Shown one piece after another: positions 35,960 to 44,691 of a stretch of 64,000 nucleotides of DNA; within the stretch, counting starts at the first letter, position 1; each line of letters opens with the position of its first letter. A model generated the notes under the pieces. It saw only the letters and a list, made by a program, of their open reading frames with translations. It made no database searches and was not told the origin of the DNA. The DNA comes from Ensifer adhaerens (lineage in GTDB: Bacteria; Pseudomonadota; Alphaproteobacteria; Rhizobiales; Rhizobiaceae). Where the stretch lies: positions 1-64,000 of the forward strand of contig NZ_LAZS01000009.1 of the NCBI RefSeq assembly GCF_002007205.1, in the 5' to 3' direction. A program made the position numbers and the translations under genes.

Positions 35960-36028
35960 GCAATCGTTCGCATAGACACTTGACAAAGCGCAAACGGTGC
36001 GCATAATCGCCAATGTGCAATCGTTTGC
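35960..36028 (+). promoter_or_regulatory. Promoter and LacI-type operators of the catabolic/transport operon
   Basis: A sigma-70-like promoter is visible: TTGACA at 35980-35985, 16-nt spacer, CATAAT at 36002-36007. Operator-like sites flank and overlap it: GCAATCGTTCGC at 35960-35971, the weaker GCAAACGGTGCG at 35990-36001 inside the spacer, and GCAATCGTTTGC at 36017-36028. Repressor there would block polymerase directly. It is also upstream of the divergent LacI gene, which suggests autoregulation. Confidence 0.75.
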
Positions 36029-36131
36029 ATATTCAGTTTGCGGCGGGGCGGTTGAGGAGCCGCCCCGCCGTCGATCGAACAGCGCGCAAGTGACGTCCGG
36101 CATGGCCGGGCGATTTGTTTTTCGCTCCAAT

Positions 36132-36143
36132 GCAAACGATTGC
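36132..36143. promoter_or_regulatory. Downstream LacI-type operator in the operon leader
   Basis: GCAAACGATTGC is the exact reverse complement of the site at 36017-36028, with centres 115 bp apart. It sits 25 bp before the binding-protein ATG. The spacing would allow a repression loop with the promoter sites. Confidence 0.7.
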
Positions 36144-36168
36144 GCGCAACTGTCTGGGAGGAGACAAA

Positions 36169-37452
36169 ATGGGAATCAATCGGCTGATCGCGGCAGCAAC
36201 CGTTAGTGTGCTTTCGGCAAGCACCGTTGCGAGCGCTGCGGAAACAATACGGATCGGCGCATCGCTGCCGATTACCGGTGGCCTTTCGGTCAGCGGCGAA
36301 AAACACAAGCGGGGCTACGAGCTCTGCAACAAGCTGATCAACGAGGCAGGCGGCATCCTCGGCAAGCAGGTGGAGTTGATCGTCAGCGACAATCGCTCCG
36401 ACCCGGCGACGGCCATCAACCAGTACGAACGTTTCATCAATGTCGACAAAGTCGACGCCGTCTACGGCACGTTCTCGAGCCGCCTGACCTTTCCGGTCGG
36501 CAACGTTCTGTCCAAGTACAACATGGTGCATCCGGTTCCCTCGGGCGGAGCGCTCAGGATCTATGCCCAGGGCTACAAGAACCTCTTCTATTTCCAGGTC
36601 AATGCCGCCGAGTACACCGGCAAGGACGTGATCGGTCTCCTGAAGGAGATCAAGGATCCGGCGGATGCGCCGAAGACGGTCGCCGTCGTCCATGCGGACG
36701 ACTTCTTCGCCAACGCGATCGCCACCGGCCTGCTCGGCCAGAAAGTGATCGACCCGGCGAACGACAAGGAAATCGCCGACCTCGCGCCCGGTTACTTCAA
36801 GGAAGCCGGCATCGAGGTGGTCATGGAGGAGAAATGGCCTGAAGAAGGCTTCAACGACTGGCTGAACCTCGCAAACTCGATCAAGCGCTCCGGCGCTGAC
36901 ATGATCGTCGGCCTGACGGCTTCGGCGGAAGAAGCCGTCCAGCTCATGCGGTCGCTGAAAACCGTCGGTGCATCGGCGAAGCTTGTCTATCTCAGCCAGG
37001 GCGCGCAGACGGAGTTCATCGAGGGCGTCGGCAACGATGCGGCCGATGGTGTTGTCATCCACACCACCTGGCACAAGGATGTTCCCTTCAAGAGCACGCT
37101 CGCCGGAAAGCCCTTCGACAACGCCGATTTCGTGAAGGCGTTCGAAGCCGAATACGGCGTCGAGCCGGATGAGGACAGCGCCATTCCCTTCGCCGTCTGC
37201 CAGGGCATCGAGCAGGCGATCACCGGGGCCGGCACCACGGACAACGCCAAGATGGGCGAATGGCTGCACGCCCGCACCAAGGAACAGCCTGTCCAGACCG
37301 TGCTCGGCGATTTCAGCTGGGACGATCTCGGCCTGCCCGTCGAAAAGTCGCACATCATGACCCAGTGGCAGGATGGCAAGCTGACCTTCGTCTACCCGAC
37401 CGGCCAGTTCGAGGGCATCGTGCCCTTCCGCTATCCGAAGTCCGGTTTCTGA
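36169..37452 (+). CDS. Branched-chain-type ABC transporter binding protein
   Basis: 427 aa, Peripla_BP_6 (LivJ-like) fold. GGGAGGAGAC fixes the ATG at 36169. Signal peptide at residues 1-23 (cleavage near ASA-AE). The mature protein opens IRIGASLPITGGLSVSGEK, then LVVSDNRSDP-like and GTFSSRLTFPV segments of the ligand cleft. In soil alphaproteobacteria many such proteins bind aromatic acids or lactams, not leucine; the downstream ring-cleavage gene points to an aromatic ligand. First gene of the LacI-controlled operon. Confidence 0.9.
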   Translation: MGINRLIAAATVSVLSASTVASAAETIRIGASLPITGGLSVSGEKHKRGYELCNKLINEAGGILGKQVELIVSDNRSDPATAINQYERFINVDKVDAVYGTFSSRLTFPVGNVLSKYNMVHPVPSGGALRIYAQGYKNLFYFQVNAAEYTGKDVIGLLKEIKDPADAPKTVAVVHADDFFANAIATGLLGQKVIDPANDKEIADLAPGYFKEAGIEVVMEEKWPEEGFNDWLNLANSIKRSGADMIVGLTASAEEAVQLMRSLKTVGASAKLVYLSQGAQTEFIEGVGNDAADGVVIHTTWHKDVPFKSTLAGKPFDNADFVKAFEAEYGVEPDEDSAIPFAVCQGIEQAITGAGTTDNAKMGEWLHARTKEQPVQTVLGDFSWDDLGLPVEKSHIMTQWQDGKLTFVYPTGQFEGIVPFRYPKSGF

Positions 37453-37468
37453 CCTTTTGCAAAGGCAA

Positions 37469-37500
37469 GGGAGGGTGTTTCGTCCGCGAGGCGCCCTCCC
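37469..37500 (+). terminator. Intra-operon hairpin after the binding protein gene
   Basis: GGGAGGG (37469-37475) pairs with CCCTCCC (37494-37500), extendable by two pairs including a G-T. It lies 17 nt after the binding-protein stop, 50 nt before the ATPase gene. No T-run. It probably sets a higher level of binding protein, as is common in ABC operons. Confidence 0.5.
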
Positions 37501-37550
37501 GATCAGCAGGCATCTACCTACCCAGATTCTAGTACAAGGAGATCGCGCGG

Positions 37551-38297
37551 ATGCTCGAGGTTAAGAACCTGTGCAAGCACTACGGCGGAATTCGCGCCGT
37601 GGACGGCGCAAGCTTCAGGGTCGAGAAGGGCTCGATCACGGCACTCATCGGCCCGAACGGCGCCGGCAAGACCACGGCCTTCAACTGCATCAGCCGCACC
37701 GTCGTACCGACCTCGGGCGAGGTCTGGCTGGACGGGGAGCGGATCGACAATCTGCGCCCGCACAAGATCACGGCCAAGGGCCTGAGCCGGACCTTCCAGA
37801 TCTCGCGCAACCTCGCTGACATGACGGTGCTGGAAAACGTGATCGTGCAGGCGCGCAGCCGCGGCTTTGCCGACCTGTTTCGGCCGGCGGTCTCGGCGGA
37901 GGAGCGGGACAAGGCGATGTCGATCCTCGATTTCCTCGGGATCACCCGCATCGCCTACGAGGACGGGCACAACCTGTCCTACGGCCAGAAGAAGCTGATG
38001 GATCTGGCAGCACTGCTGATGGCCGATCCGAAGATCATCCTGCTCGACGAGCCGGCCGGCGGCGTCAATCCGACGCTGCTCGAAGAGATCGTCGGCCATA
38101 TCCGGGCGCTCAACGCCAAGGGCCTGACGGTGCTGATCGTCGAACACAACATGGATCTGATCATGCGGCTTTCGCACCGCGTCGTCGTCATGGCGCACGG
38201 GCGGGTGATCTGCGACGGCACGCCCGACGTGGTGCGTCGCGATCCGCATGTGCTCGAAGCCTATCTGGGCGGCGTACTGGAAGAGGAAGCGGCCTGA
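37551..38297 (+). CDS. ABC transporter ATP-binding protein, LivG type
   Basis: 248 aa. Walker A GPNGAGKTT near residue 35, signature-like LSYGQKKLMDLA, Walker B IILLDEPAGG, and the LivG-typical insertion with FQISRNLADMTVLENV. AAGGAG 9 nt upstream. It pairs with the LivF-type ATPase that starts inside its stop codon. Together they power the heterodimeric LivHM-type channel. Confidence 0.94.
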   Translation: MLEVKNLCKHYGGIRAVDGASFRVEKGSITALIGPNGAGKTTAFNCISRTVVPTSGEVWLDGERIDNLRPHKITAKGLSRTFQISRNLADMTVLENVIVQARSRGFADLFRPAVSAEERDKAMSILDFLGITRIAYEDGHNLSYGQKKLMDLAALLMADPKIILLDEPAGGVNPTLLEEIVGHIRALNAKGLTVLIVEHNMDLIMRLSHRVVVMAHGRVICDGTPDVVRRDPHVLEAYLGGVLEEEAA

Positions 38298-39025
38298 TGA
38301 GCGAACTCCTGCAAGTTACCAACATCACCGCCGGCTACGGCGACGGCCCGGCTATTCTCGATGGCGCGCGGCTGACGGTCGAGCCCGGCAAGGTCCACTG
38401 CATCATCGGCCCGAACGGCGCCGGCAAGTCGACGCTGCTGAAAGCGATCTGCGGCATGCTGACGATCCGCAAGGGTGACGTCGTCTTCAAGGGCGAGCGG
38501 CTGAACGGGCTGCGCCCCGACCAGATCCTGCGCAAGGGCATCTGTTTCGTGCCGCAGGAACGCGCGCTGTTTCCGAAGATGACGGTGCGCGAGAACCTGC
38601 GCATGGGCGGATACGTGCTCGATGACACGAAACTGCGCGATCGCCGCATCGACGAAATCCTCGAGCGCTTCCCGGTGCTGCGCGAGCGCGCCGACCAGCA
38701 TGCCGGAACCATGTCGGGCGGCCAGCAGCAGACGCTTGCCATGGCACGCACGCTGATCGTCAAGCCCGACATCGTCATGCTGGACGAACCCTCCCTCGGG
38801 CTGGCGCCGAAGGTGGTCCAGGAGATGTTCGACATCATGAAGATGATGTCGCAGGAGGGCGTCACCGTGCTGCTCGTCGAGCAGAACGCATTGATGGGCC
38901 TCAAGAACTCCGACTGGGGCGTCGTGCTCGACCTCGGCCGCACCCTCTTCGAGGGGCCGGCCGAGGCGGTTCTGGCGGACCCGCGCATCCAGGAACTTTA
39001 CCTCGGCGGCCGCAAGGTCGCGTAG
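38297..39025 (+). CDS. ABC transporter ATP-binding protein, LivF type
   Basis: 242 aa. Walker A GPNGAGKST, signature MSGGQQQTLAMARTL, Walker B IVMLDEPSLGLAP, and the LivF-style ending LEGPAEAVLADPRIQELYLGG. The ATG overlaps the previous stop by one base (TGATG), so translation is coupled. The permease gene follows after 11 nt. Confidence 0.94.
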   Translation: MSELLQVTNITAGYGDGPAILDGARLTVEPGKVHCIIGPNGAGKSTLLKAICGMLTIRKGDVVFKGERLNGLRPDQILRKGICFVPQERALFPKMTVRENLRMGGYVLDDTKLRDRRIDEILERFPVLRERADQHAGTMSGGQQQTLAMARTLIVKPDIVMLDEPSLGLAPKVVQEMFDIMKMMSQEGVTVLLVEQNALMGLKNSDWGVVLDLGRTLFEGPAEAVLADPRIQELYLGGRKVA

Positions 39026-39036
39026 CGGAGGACACA

Positions 39037-39915
39037 ATGACAGACATTCTTCAGATACTGATACTCGGGCTTGCGCTCGGCGGCGTGATCGCCCTGATGG
39101 GGTCCGGACTTTCGCTGGTCTTCGGGGTCATGCGCATCGTCAACCTGGCCCATCCGTCACTGATCATCTGCGGCGCCTATGTCAGCTATTGGGCCTTCAA
39201 GCTCTGGGGCCTCGACCCGATCGCGACGTTGCCGATCGCGGCACTGATCATGGCGGCGATCGGCGTGCTGCTCTACCGGCTGATGTTCGAGAGCCAGGCC
39301 AAAAGCGCGCGCTACTCGGAAATGACGGTGCTTCTGACTTTCGCTCTGGCGATGATCGTTGAAGGCTTCCTCGGCGCCGCCTTTACCAACACCCAGCGCG
39401 TGACCTCGCCGGAGTATGCGACGGATGCCTTTTTCATCGGCAGCCTGTTCATTCCGAAGGGTCAACTCTATGCCGGCTGTGTCTCGCTGGCGATCATCGG
39501 CGCGCTGACGCTGTTCCTCAACTACTCGCGGCTCGGTTACGCCATCCGCGCCACCACGCAGAACCGCGAGGCCGCCGAACTGCTCGGCGTCAATGTCAAC
39601 CTCATCAGCATGATCGCCTTTGCGATCGGCATCGGCCTCGCGGGTGCTGCCGGTTCGCTGGTGAGCTTCGTCTTCAGCTTCTTCCCCGCCAAGCAGTGGG
39701 AATGGATCGCAATGCTGATGTCGGTCGTCGTGCTCGGCGGCATGGGCAGCGTGCTCGGCACCGTCGTCGCCGCTCTTCTGCTCTCGGTCATCGCCGCCTT
39801 CGTCGGCGCCTGGGTGGGCGCCACCTGGTCGACCATGACCTTCTTCCTCGCACTCTTCGTCATCCTGCTGATCCGTCCCCAGGGCCTGTTCGGCGAAAAA
39901 CCGGAGTTGGCATAA
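39037..39915 (+). CDS. ABC transporter permease, LivH type
   Basis: 292 aa with about eight hydrophobic segments, BPD_transp_2 family. The N-terminal GLALGGVIALMGSGLSLVFGVMRIVNLAH pattern is typical of LivH; the end reads LLIRPQGLFGEKPELA. GGAGGAC precedes the ATG. Its stop overlaps the LivM-type start by one base (TAATG). Confidence 0.94.
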   Translation: MTDILQILILGLALGGVIALMGSGLSLVFGVMRIVNLAHPSLIICGAYVSYWAFKLWGLDPIATLPIAALIMAAIGVLLYRLMFESQAKSARYSEMTVLLTFALAMIVEGFLGAAFTNTQRVTSPEYATDAFFIGSLFIPKGQLYAGCVSLAIIGALTLFLNYSRLGYAIRATTQNREAAELLGVNVNLISMIAFAIGIGLAGAAGSLVSFVFSFFPAKQWEWIAMLMSVVVLGGMGSVLGTVVAALLLSVIAAFVGAWVGATWSTMTFFLALFVILLIRPQGLFGEKPELA

Positions 39916-40958
39916 TGGCCGTAGACCTGCAACAAGCTGACGCGAGCTCGGTGCTCGAGGCCCGTCGCATCCACAATCAGAAGCTTGCGCGCCAGCATGA
40001 CCAGACCCGCGCCACATGGTTTCCCCTTGTTGTTCTCGGTGTGCTGCTCGCCCTGCCGCTGCTGCAACTGACCGGCAACTACAACTACCTGCTGCACCTC
40101 GTCCTGTTCACGGCATCCTACGCGGTGATGGCGAGTGGTTGGAACATCATCGGCGGCTTTGCCGGCTATATCTCGCTCGGCCACGCGGTGTTCTTCGCGA
40201 TCGGCGGCTATTTTTCAGGCGTGCTCCTGGCGCGGTACGGCATCTCGTCGCTCTTGACGGCGCCGCTCGCCGGCCTGGTGGCCGCCATCTGCGGCTATCT
40301 CGTCGGCCTCATCACGCTGAAGGTTCGCGGCCCGAGCTTCATCATCTCGTCGATCGCACTTCTGATGATCGCCCGCATTCTGTTCGACCACTGGGGGTTC
40401 ATCGGCGGTGCCAACGGCATGTCGCTGCCGGTGACCGACCTGCCGGTACAGACTGCGAAGCTGCCCTACTACTATGCCTTCGTGCTGATGGCCGCCTTCA
40501 CCGTATGGGCGACCTATCGCATCAAGCATTCCAAATTCGGGCTCGGCCTGCGTGCACTCTCCAAGGATGAGGTCAAGGCGGAAAGTGCGGGGATCAACAC
40601 CCGCTTCTACAAGGTGCTCGCCTTCGCTCTGTCGGCCTTCTTCGTCGGCATGTCCGGCGCGGTCTGGGGCGAGTACCTCACCTATCTCCGGCCGAACATC
40701 TTCCTGATCATTCTGGTTTCGGCAAACCTGGTGCTGATGTGCATACTCGGCGGCAAGGGCACGATTGCCGGTCCGGTCGTCGGTGCCATCCTCATCGTCG
40801 CCTTCAACGAAATCTTCGTCGCGACGCTCGGCGCATCCGAGATCAACATTCTCGCGACCGGATTCGTCATGGTCCTGGGGCTGATGTTCTTCCCGAACGG
40901 CGTGATCGGAACGCTCGCCCGCAAGGGCAAGCTGCCCCGCGTCCTCAACTGGGATTGA
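39915..40958 (+). CDS. ABC transporter permease, LivM type
   Basis: 347 aa, about nine hydrophobic segments after a 35-residue cytosolic N terminus. The GGFAGYISLGHAVFFAIGGY stretch is the LivM hallmark. The end reads MFFPNGVIGTLARKGK. Coupled to the LivH-type gene. Although the open frame begins earlier, that part overlaps the LivH gene, so the TAATG start is used. Confidence 0.94.
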   Translation: MAVDLQQADASSVLEARRIHNQKLARQHDQTRATWFPLVVLGVLLALPLLQLTGNYNYLLHLVLFTASYAVMASGWNIIGGFAGYISLGHAVFFAIGGYFSGVLLARYGISSLLTAPLAGLVAAICGYLVGLITLKVRGPSFIISSIALLMIARILFDHWGFIGGANGMSLPVTDLPVQTAKLPYYYAFVLMAAFTVWATYRIKHSKFGLGLRALSKDEVKAESAGINTRFYKVLAFALSAFFVGMSGAVWGEYLTYLRPNIFLIILVSANLVLMCILGGKGTIAGPVVGAILIVAFNEIFVATLGASEINILATGFVMVLGLMFFPNGVIGTLARKGKLPRVLNWD

Positions 40959-40969
40959 GGGAGGCGACC

Positions 40970-41755
40970 ATGCAGGACTTCATCCTCTACAACGCCCCTC
41001 AGTCGACGTGCAGCCAGCGGGTTCGATACGTTCTCAACGCCAAGGGCCTCGCCTTTAAGGAGCACAAGCTCGATCTCTTCACCGGCGATCAGCTCAAGCC
41101 CGAATATCTGGCGATCAACCCGAACGGCGTCGTGCCCTCGCTCGTCCACCAGGGCCGCGCGGTCACCGATTCCGCCGTCATCATGGAGTATCTGGAGGAT
41201 ATTCTTCCCGGTGGGTTGCGGCCGCAGGACGCCTTCGGCGCCGCAAAGATGCGGGCGATGATGCGCTTCATCGACGAAGTGCCGACGCCGGCGGTCCGGG
41301 TGCCTTCCTACAACCTCGCCTTCCTGCCGCACTACCAGGCGATGACGGCGGAGGAGTTTCAGGCGGTCTGCGATGCAAAGCCGCTTCGCCGCGAATTCCT
41401 GATGAAGATGGGGCGCACCGGCTTTCCCGAGCAGGAAATGAATGAAGCGCTCGGGCGACTGCAGCGCGGCGTTCAGCGCATGGCGGCGTGGCTTTCCGAC
41501 AATGGCGGGCCGTGGGTCATGGGCGATCAGCTGACGTTGGCGGATATCGCGATCATGCCGGTGATCGTCCGGATGGACGATATCGGACTGTCCTCGATGT
41601 GGGCGGAGATGCCGGTGATCCAGAGCTGGCTCGATGCCATCCGCGCAACCGGCGCCTTCGCTGAAACCTATTACTACGGGTCGCTGCTGACCGAAAAATA
41701 TCCGCACCTGAAGACGGCCAAGCCCGAACTTCGGGTCGCCGGGTCAGGCCTGTGA
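40970..41755 (+). CDS. Glutathione S-transferase family protein
   Basis: 261 aa. The N-terminal thioredoxin-like domain has NAPQSTCSQRVRYVL, where Cys14-Ser15 occupy the position of the zeta/beta-class active-site residue, and NPNGVVPSL with the cis-Pro. The all-helical C-terminal domain has LTLADIAIMP. In aromatic pathways such proteins serve as maleylpyruvate/maleylacetoacetate isomerases, thiol-dependent dehalogenases or ether-cleaving enzymes. GGGAGGCG upstream; 11 nt after the LivM-type gene, 19 nt before the ring-cleavage dioxygenase, so the role is likely in the same pathway. Confidence 0.9.
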   Translation: MQDFILYNAPQSTCSQRVRYVLNAKGLAFKEHKLDLFTGDQLKPEYLAINPNGVVPSLVHQGRAVTDSAVIMEYLEDILPGGLRPQDAFGAAKMRAMMRFIDEVPTPAVRVPSYNLAFLPHYQAMTAEEFQAVCDAKPLRREFLMKMGRTGFPEQEMNEALGRLQRGVQRMAAWLSDNGGPWVMGDQLTLADIAIMPVIVRMDDIGLSSMWAEMPVIQSWLDAIRATGAFAETYYYGSLLTEKYPHLKTAKPELRVAGSGL

Positions 41756-41774
41756 CGCGGAAAGGAGAACAGGG

Positions 41775-42716
41775 ATGAACAGCCATATCAGCCCCGAGGC
41801 AAAGCTGATTTCCAGGGAGGCCGACGTCACGCCGACGGTGCTTGCAGCCATGTCGCACGGCGACGATCCGCGGCTCAAGCAGATCATGGACACGATGGTC
41901 AGGCATTTGCATGCCTTCCTGCTGGAAGCACGCCCGACCGAGGCGGAATTCGAATACGCCCTGCGCTGGATCACTGCGGTCGGCCAGGCGACCAACGATG
42001 CCCATAACGAAACCGTGCTTGCCGCCGACGTGCTCGGCGCCTCGACGCTGATCGACCTGATCAACAATGATGGCATGCAGGGCGAGACGCTGTCGGCGCT
42101 CTTGGGGCCGTTCTATCGCGGGGGTGCGCCGAAATGCTTAAACGGCGACTGCATCGCCCGTTCGGATACGCCGGGATCGCAGCTCTACTTCACCGGGCGA
42201 GTGACCGATCCAGCCGGCCGACCCGTCGAAGGGGCGACCCTTGATGTCTGGCAGGCGTCCCCGGTCGGGCTTTACGAGAACCAGGACGAGACGCAGGACG
42301 ACTTCAACCTGCGCGGCCGGTTCACGACGGATGGCGACGGAAACTTTCATTTCGTGTCGGTGAAGCCGGCAGGCTACCCGGTTCCAACCGATGGACCGGT
42401 CGGCGATCTCTTGCGGGCGCAGAAGCGCACGCCGATGCGTCCGGCCCACATCCACTTCATCGTCTCGGCGCCGGGCTACAAGACGCTCGTCACCCAGATC
42501 TTTTCCGACACGCACGAAGCCCTGGTCAACGACGTGGTCTTCGGCGCGAAACAGCAGATCGTTGGGAGGTTCTTCCGCCACGACAGCCTGGATAGCGAAT
42601 TTCCGGGCGCTGAGGCGCCTTTCTACAGCTGCAACTATCACTTCAAGCTGGTGGAGGGTCAGTCGGTCCTGCCGCTGCCTCCCATCTCCGGAAAGAAGGT
42701 GGCGCATCATGGCTGA
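41775..42716 (+). CDS. Intradiol ring-cleavage dioxygenase (hydroxyquinol 1,2-dioxygenase-like)
   Basis: 313 aa. An N-terminal helical linker domain (about residues 19-100) precedes the catalytic beta-sandwich. All four non-haem Fe(III) ligands are visible: Tyr167 (GLYENQ), Tyr201 (AGYPVP), His225 and His227 (RPAHIHF). The length and the RPAHIHFIVSAPGY stretch resemble hydroxyquinol and chlorocatechol dioxygenases more than protocatechuate enzymes. The expected reaction is ortho cleavage of a hydroxyquinol or catechol to maleylacetate or a muconate. GGAGAACAGG precedes the ATG. No maleylacetate reductase, muconate cycloisomerase or ring hydroxylase is in the window. Confidence 0.9.
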   Translation: MNSHISPEAKLISREADVTPTVLAAMSHGDDPRLKQIMDTMVRHLHAFLLEARPTEAEFEYALRWITAVGQATNDAHNETVLAADVLGASTLIDLINNDGMQGETLSALLGPFYRGGAPKCLNGDCIARSDTPGSQLYFTGRVTDPAGRPVEGATLDVWQASPVGLYENQDETQDDFNLRGRFTTDGDGNFHFVSVKPAGYPVPTDGPVGDLLRAQKRTPMRPAHIHFIVSAPGYKTLVTQIFSDTHEALVNDVVFGAKQQIVGRFFRHDSLDSEFPGAEAPFYSCNYHFKLVEGQSVLPLPPISGKKVAHHG

Positions 42717-42756
42717 GAGATCAAGCAGCTCGCCCTCTGGCGCGGAGGGCGTGTGA
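42709..42756 (+). other. 15-codon ORF bridging dioxygenase and BKACE genes
   Basis: An ATG at 42709, overlapping the dioxygenase stop region, opens MAERSSSSPSGAEGV and stops at a TGA (42754-42756) that overlaps the BKACE ATG (TGATG). It could carry ribosomes across the 39-nt gap for translational coupling, or be chance. Confidence 0.3.
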
Positions 42757-43634
42757 TGCAGCAGAACGTCATCATCACCTGTGCGGTCACCGGCAATCTC
42801 ACAACGCGGGAAAACCATCCGGGACTTCCCGTCACGCCGGAAGAGATCGCCAATGCCTGCCTGGAGGCGGCCGATGCCGGTGCGGCGATCGCCCATATTC
42901 ACGTGCGCGATCCGGTTACGGCAAAGCCCTCCATGGAGCTCGAATATTACCGCGAGGTCGTCGAGCGGATCCGGGCCAAGAACACGGCGCTGATCCTCAA
43001 CGTCACCACCGGTCCGGGCGGCCGCTACCACCCGAGCGACGAGAACCCGGCGGTCGCCGGGCCCAGGACCACGCTGATGCGGCCGGAAAAGCGGGTCGAG
43101 CACATTGTCGCGCTGAAGCCTGATATCGCCACGCTCGATCTCAACACCATGACTTTCGGGTCGGAGGTCGTCATCAACACGCCGGCCAACGTCAAGATCA
43201 TGGCCGACATCATCAACGAGGCGGGCTCCAAGCCGGAGCTCGAGGTGTTCGACACCGGCCACATCCAGCTGGCGCAGGATCTCTTGAAGGCGGGCGTGTT
43301 GAAGTCGCCGGCGATGTTCACGATCGTCACCGGCGTCAAATACGGCTTTCCCTCGACCACCGACGTGATGGCGACCGCGGCCCGCATGCTGCCGGGAGAC
43401 GCCGTCTGGACCGGCTTCGGCGTCGGGCGAATGTCGTTCCCGATGGCCGTTCAGGCGTACCTGCTCGGCGGTCACGTCCGGGTTGGCCTGGAGGACAATT
43501 CCTACATCGCCAAGGGCGTGCTTGCCAAAGGCAATGGTGAACTGGTCGAGCGGGCAAGAGATCTCATCGAGAAGCTCGGCGGACGGATCGCCGAGCCCTC
43601 TCAGGCCCGTGAAATCCTCGGACTGCGTGCATAG
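42756..43634 (+). CDS. BKACE family beta-keto acid cleavage enzyme
   Basis: 292 aa, formerly DUF849; relatives are 3-keto-5-aminohexanoate cleavage enzymes. Features: CAVTGN near the start, the Zn-binding HIHVRDP near residue 47, and the GVKYGFPSTTD and VWTGFGVGRMSFP segments of the TIM barrel. The family exchanges a beta-keto acid and acetyl-CoA for acetoacetate and a new acyl-CoA. The ATG at 42756 is preferred to a GTG at 42753 because GGAGGG is 6 nt away. In this operon the natural candidate substrate is 3-oxoadipate or a relative made after ring cleavage; that is inference. Confidence 0.9.
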   Translation: MQQNVIITCAVTGNLTTRENHPGLPVTPEEIANACLEAADAGAAIAHIHVRDPVTAKPSMELEYYREVVERIRAKNTALILNVTTGPGGRYHPSDENPAVAGPRTTLMRPEKRVEHIVALKPDIATLDLNTMTFGSEVVINTPANVKIMADIINEAGSKPELEVFDTGHIQLAQDLLKAGVLKSPAMFTIVTGVKYGFPSTTDVMATAARMLPGDAVWTGFGVGRMSFPMAVQAYLLGGHVRVGLEDNSYIAKGVLAKGNGELVERARDLIEKLGGRIAEPSQAREILGLRA

Positions 43635-43661
43635 GCATCGATATCTGCAAGGAGGCATAGA

Positions 43662-44666
43662 ATGAACATTCAGGTGGACGCCAAGATCGCCCGGGCACTG
43701 AGGGTGACGGAAAAATCTCCCGATCTCGACAATCTCAAGATCGACGTGGTCGATGTCGCAGTGCCGCGGCCGGGGCCGGGCCAGGTGCTGGTAGAAATCG
43801 TGGCGGCGGGGGTCAATCCCAGCGACGTCAAAGCATCGCTCGGGCACATGCCGCACGCCGTCTGGCCGCGCACGCCGGGTCGCGATTTCGGCGGCATCGT
43901 GCGCGAGGGGCCGTCGTCGATGATCGGTATGGAAATCTGGGGCGGCGGCGGCGAGCTCGGCATCACCCAGGACGGCAGCCACGCCAAATGGATGGTGCTC
44001 GACCAGAAGGCCGTGCGCGCCAAGCCTGCGAATTTCACCATGCAGGAAGCGGGCTCGATCGGCGTGCCGTTCATCACCGCCTTTGAGGGCCTGCGCGAAG
44101 CCGGCGGCGTGCAGCCGACGGATGTCGTGCTTGTCTGCGGCGGCAACGGCAAGGTCGGGCAGGCGGTCATCCAGCTCGCGACCATGGCCGGCGCCAAGGT
44201 CTTCGCGGTCGAGTACAACGAGCAGCCGCTTCTGGCGCACACCAACGCGCCGGTCGAGATGCTGAACAGCGCCAAGGACGACGTTGCCGCGATCGTGCGC
44301 GAAAAGACCGGCGGCCACGGGGCCGACATCGTCTTCAACACGGTCGGAAGTCCCTATTTCGAAATCGCCAACAACGCGATGGCGAAACAGGCACGACAAG
44401 TGTTCATTTCCACCTTCGATCGCGCCGTGCCCTTCGATATCTTCAACTTCTTCCGTGGCCGCCACAAATATATCGGCATCGACACGCTGGCGCTGTCCTC
44501 GGTCGAGGGCGCGCGCATCTTCGACAAGCTCAAGCCGAAGTTCGAAGAGGGCAAGCTGAAGCCGTTCCCGATCAATCCGGCGACCGTCTATGGCTTCGCG
44601 GATGCCGCCAAGGCCTATGCCTCGGTGCTGCGCGGAACGCCCGAGCGCGTGCTGCTGGTGCCCTGA
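43662..44666 (+). CDS. MDR superfamily zinc-independent quinone/enoyl reductase
   Basis: 334 aa, medium-chain dehydrogenase/reductase. The GroES-like domain has GVNPSDVKASLG and PGRDFGGIV; the Rossmann domain has VCGGNGKVGQAVIQLA near residue 160. No Zn ligands of the alcohol dehydrogenase type are obvious, which fits quinone or enone reductases using NADPH. AAGGAGG precedes the ATG. In this operon it could reduce a quinone or the activated double bond of a ring-cleavage product. Confidence 0.9.
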   Translation: MNIQVDAKIARALRVTEKSPDLDNLKIDVVDVAVPRPGPGQVLVEIVAAGVNPSDVKASLGHMPHAVWPRTPGRDFGGIVREGPSSMIGMEIWGGGGELGITQDGSHAKWMVLDQKAVRAKPANFTMQEAGSIGVPFITAFEGLREAGGVQPTDVVLVCGGNGKVGQAVIQLATMAGAKVFAVEYNEQPLLAHTNAPVEMLNSAKDDVAAIVREKTGGHGADIVFNTVGSPYFEIANNAMAKQARQVFISTFDRAVPFDIFNFFRGRHKYIGIDTLALSSVEGARIFDKLKPKFEEGKLKPFPINPATVYGFADAAKAYASVLRGTPERVLLVP

Positions 44667-44691
44667 GGAGGAGGAAGAGGAGGAGGGAACG

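Noticed and set aside
42138-44465. Minus-strand open frame of 775 codons opposite the dioxygenase-BKACE-reductase genes
   Set aside because: It runs antisense to three well-recognised genes and its length follows from their GC-rich third positions. The product is rich in Arg, Asp and His and has no family resemblance.
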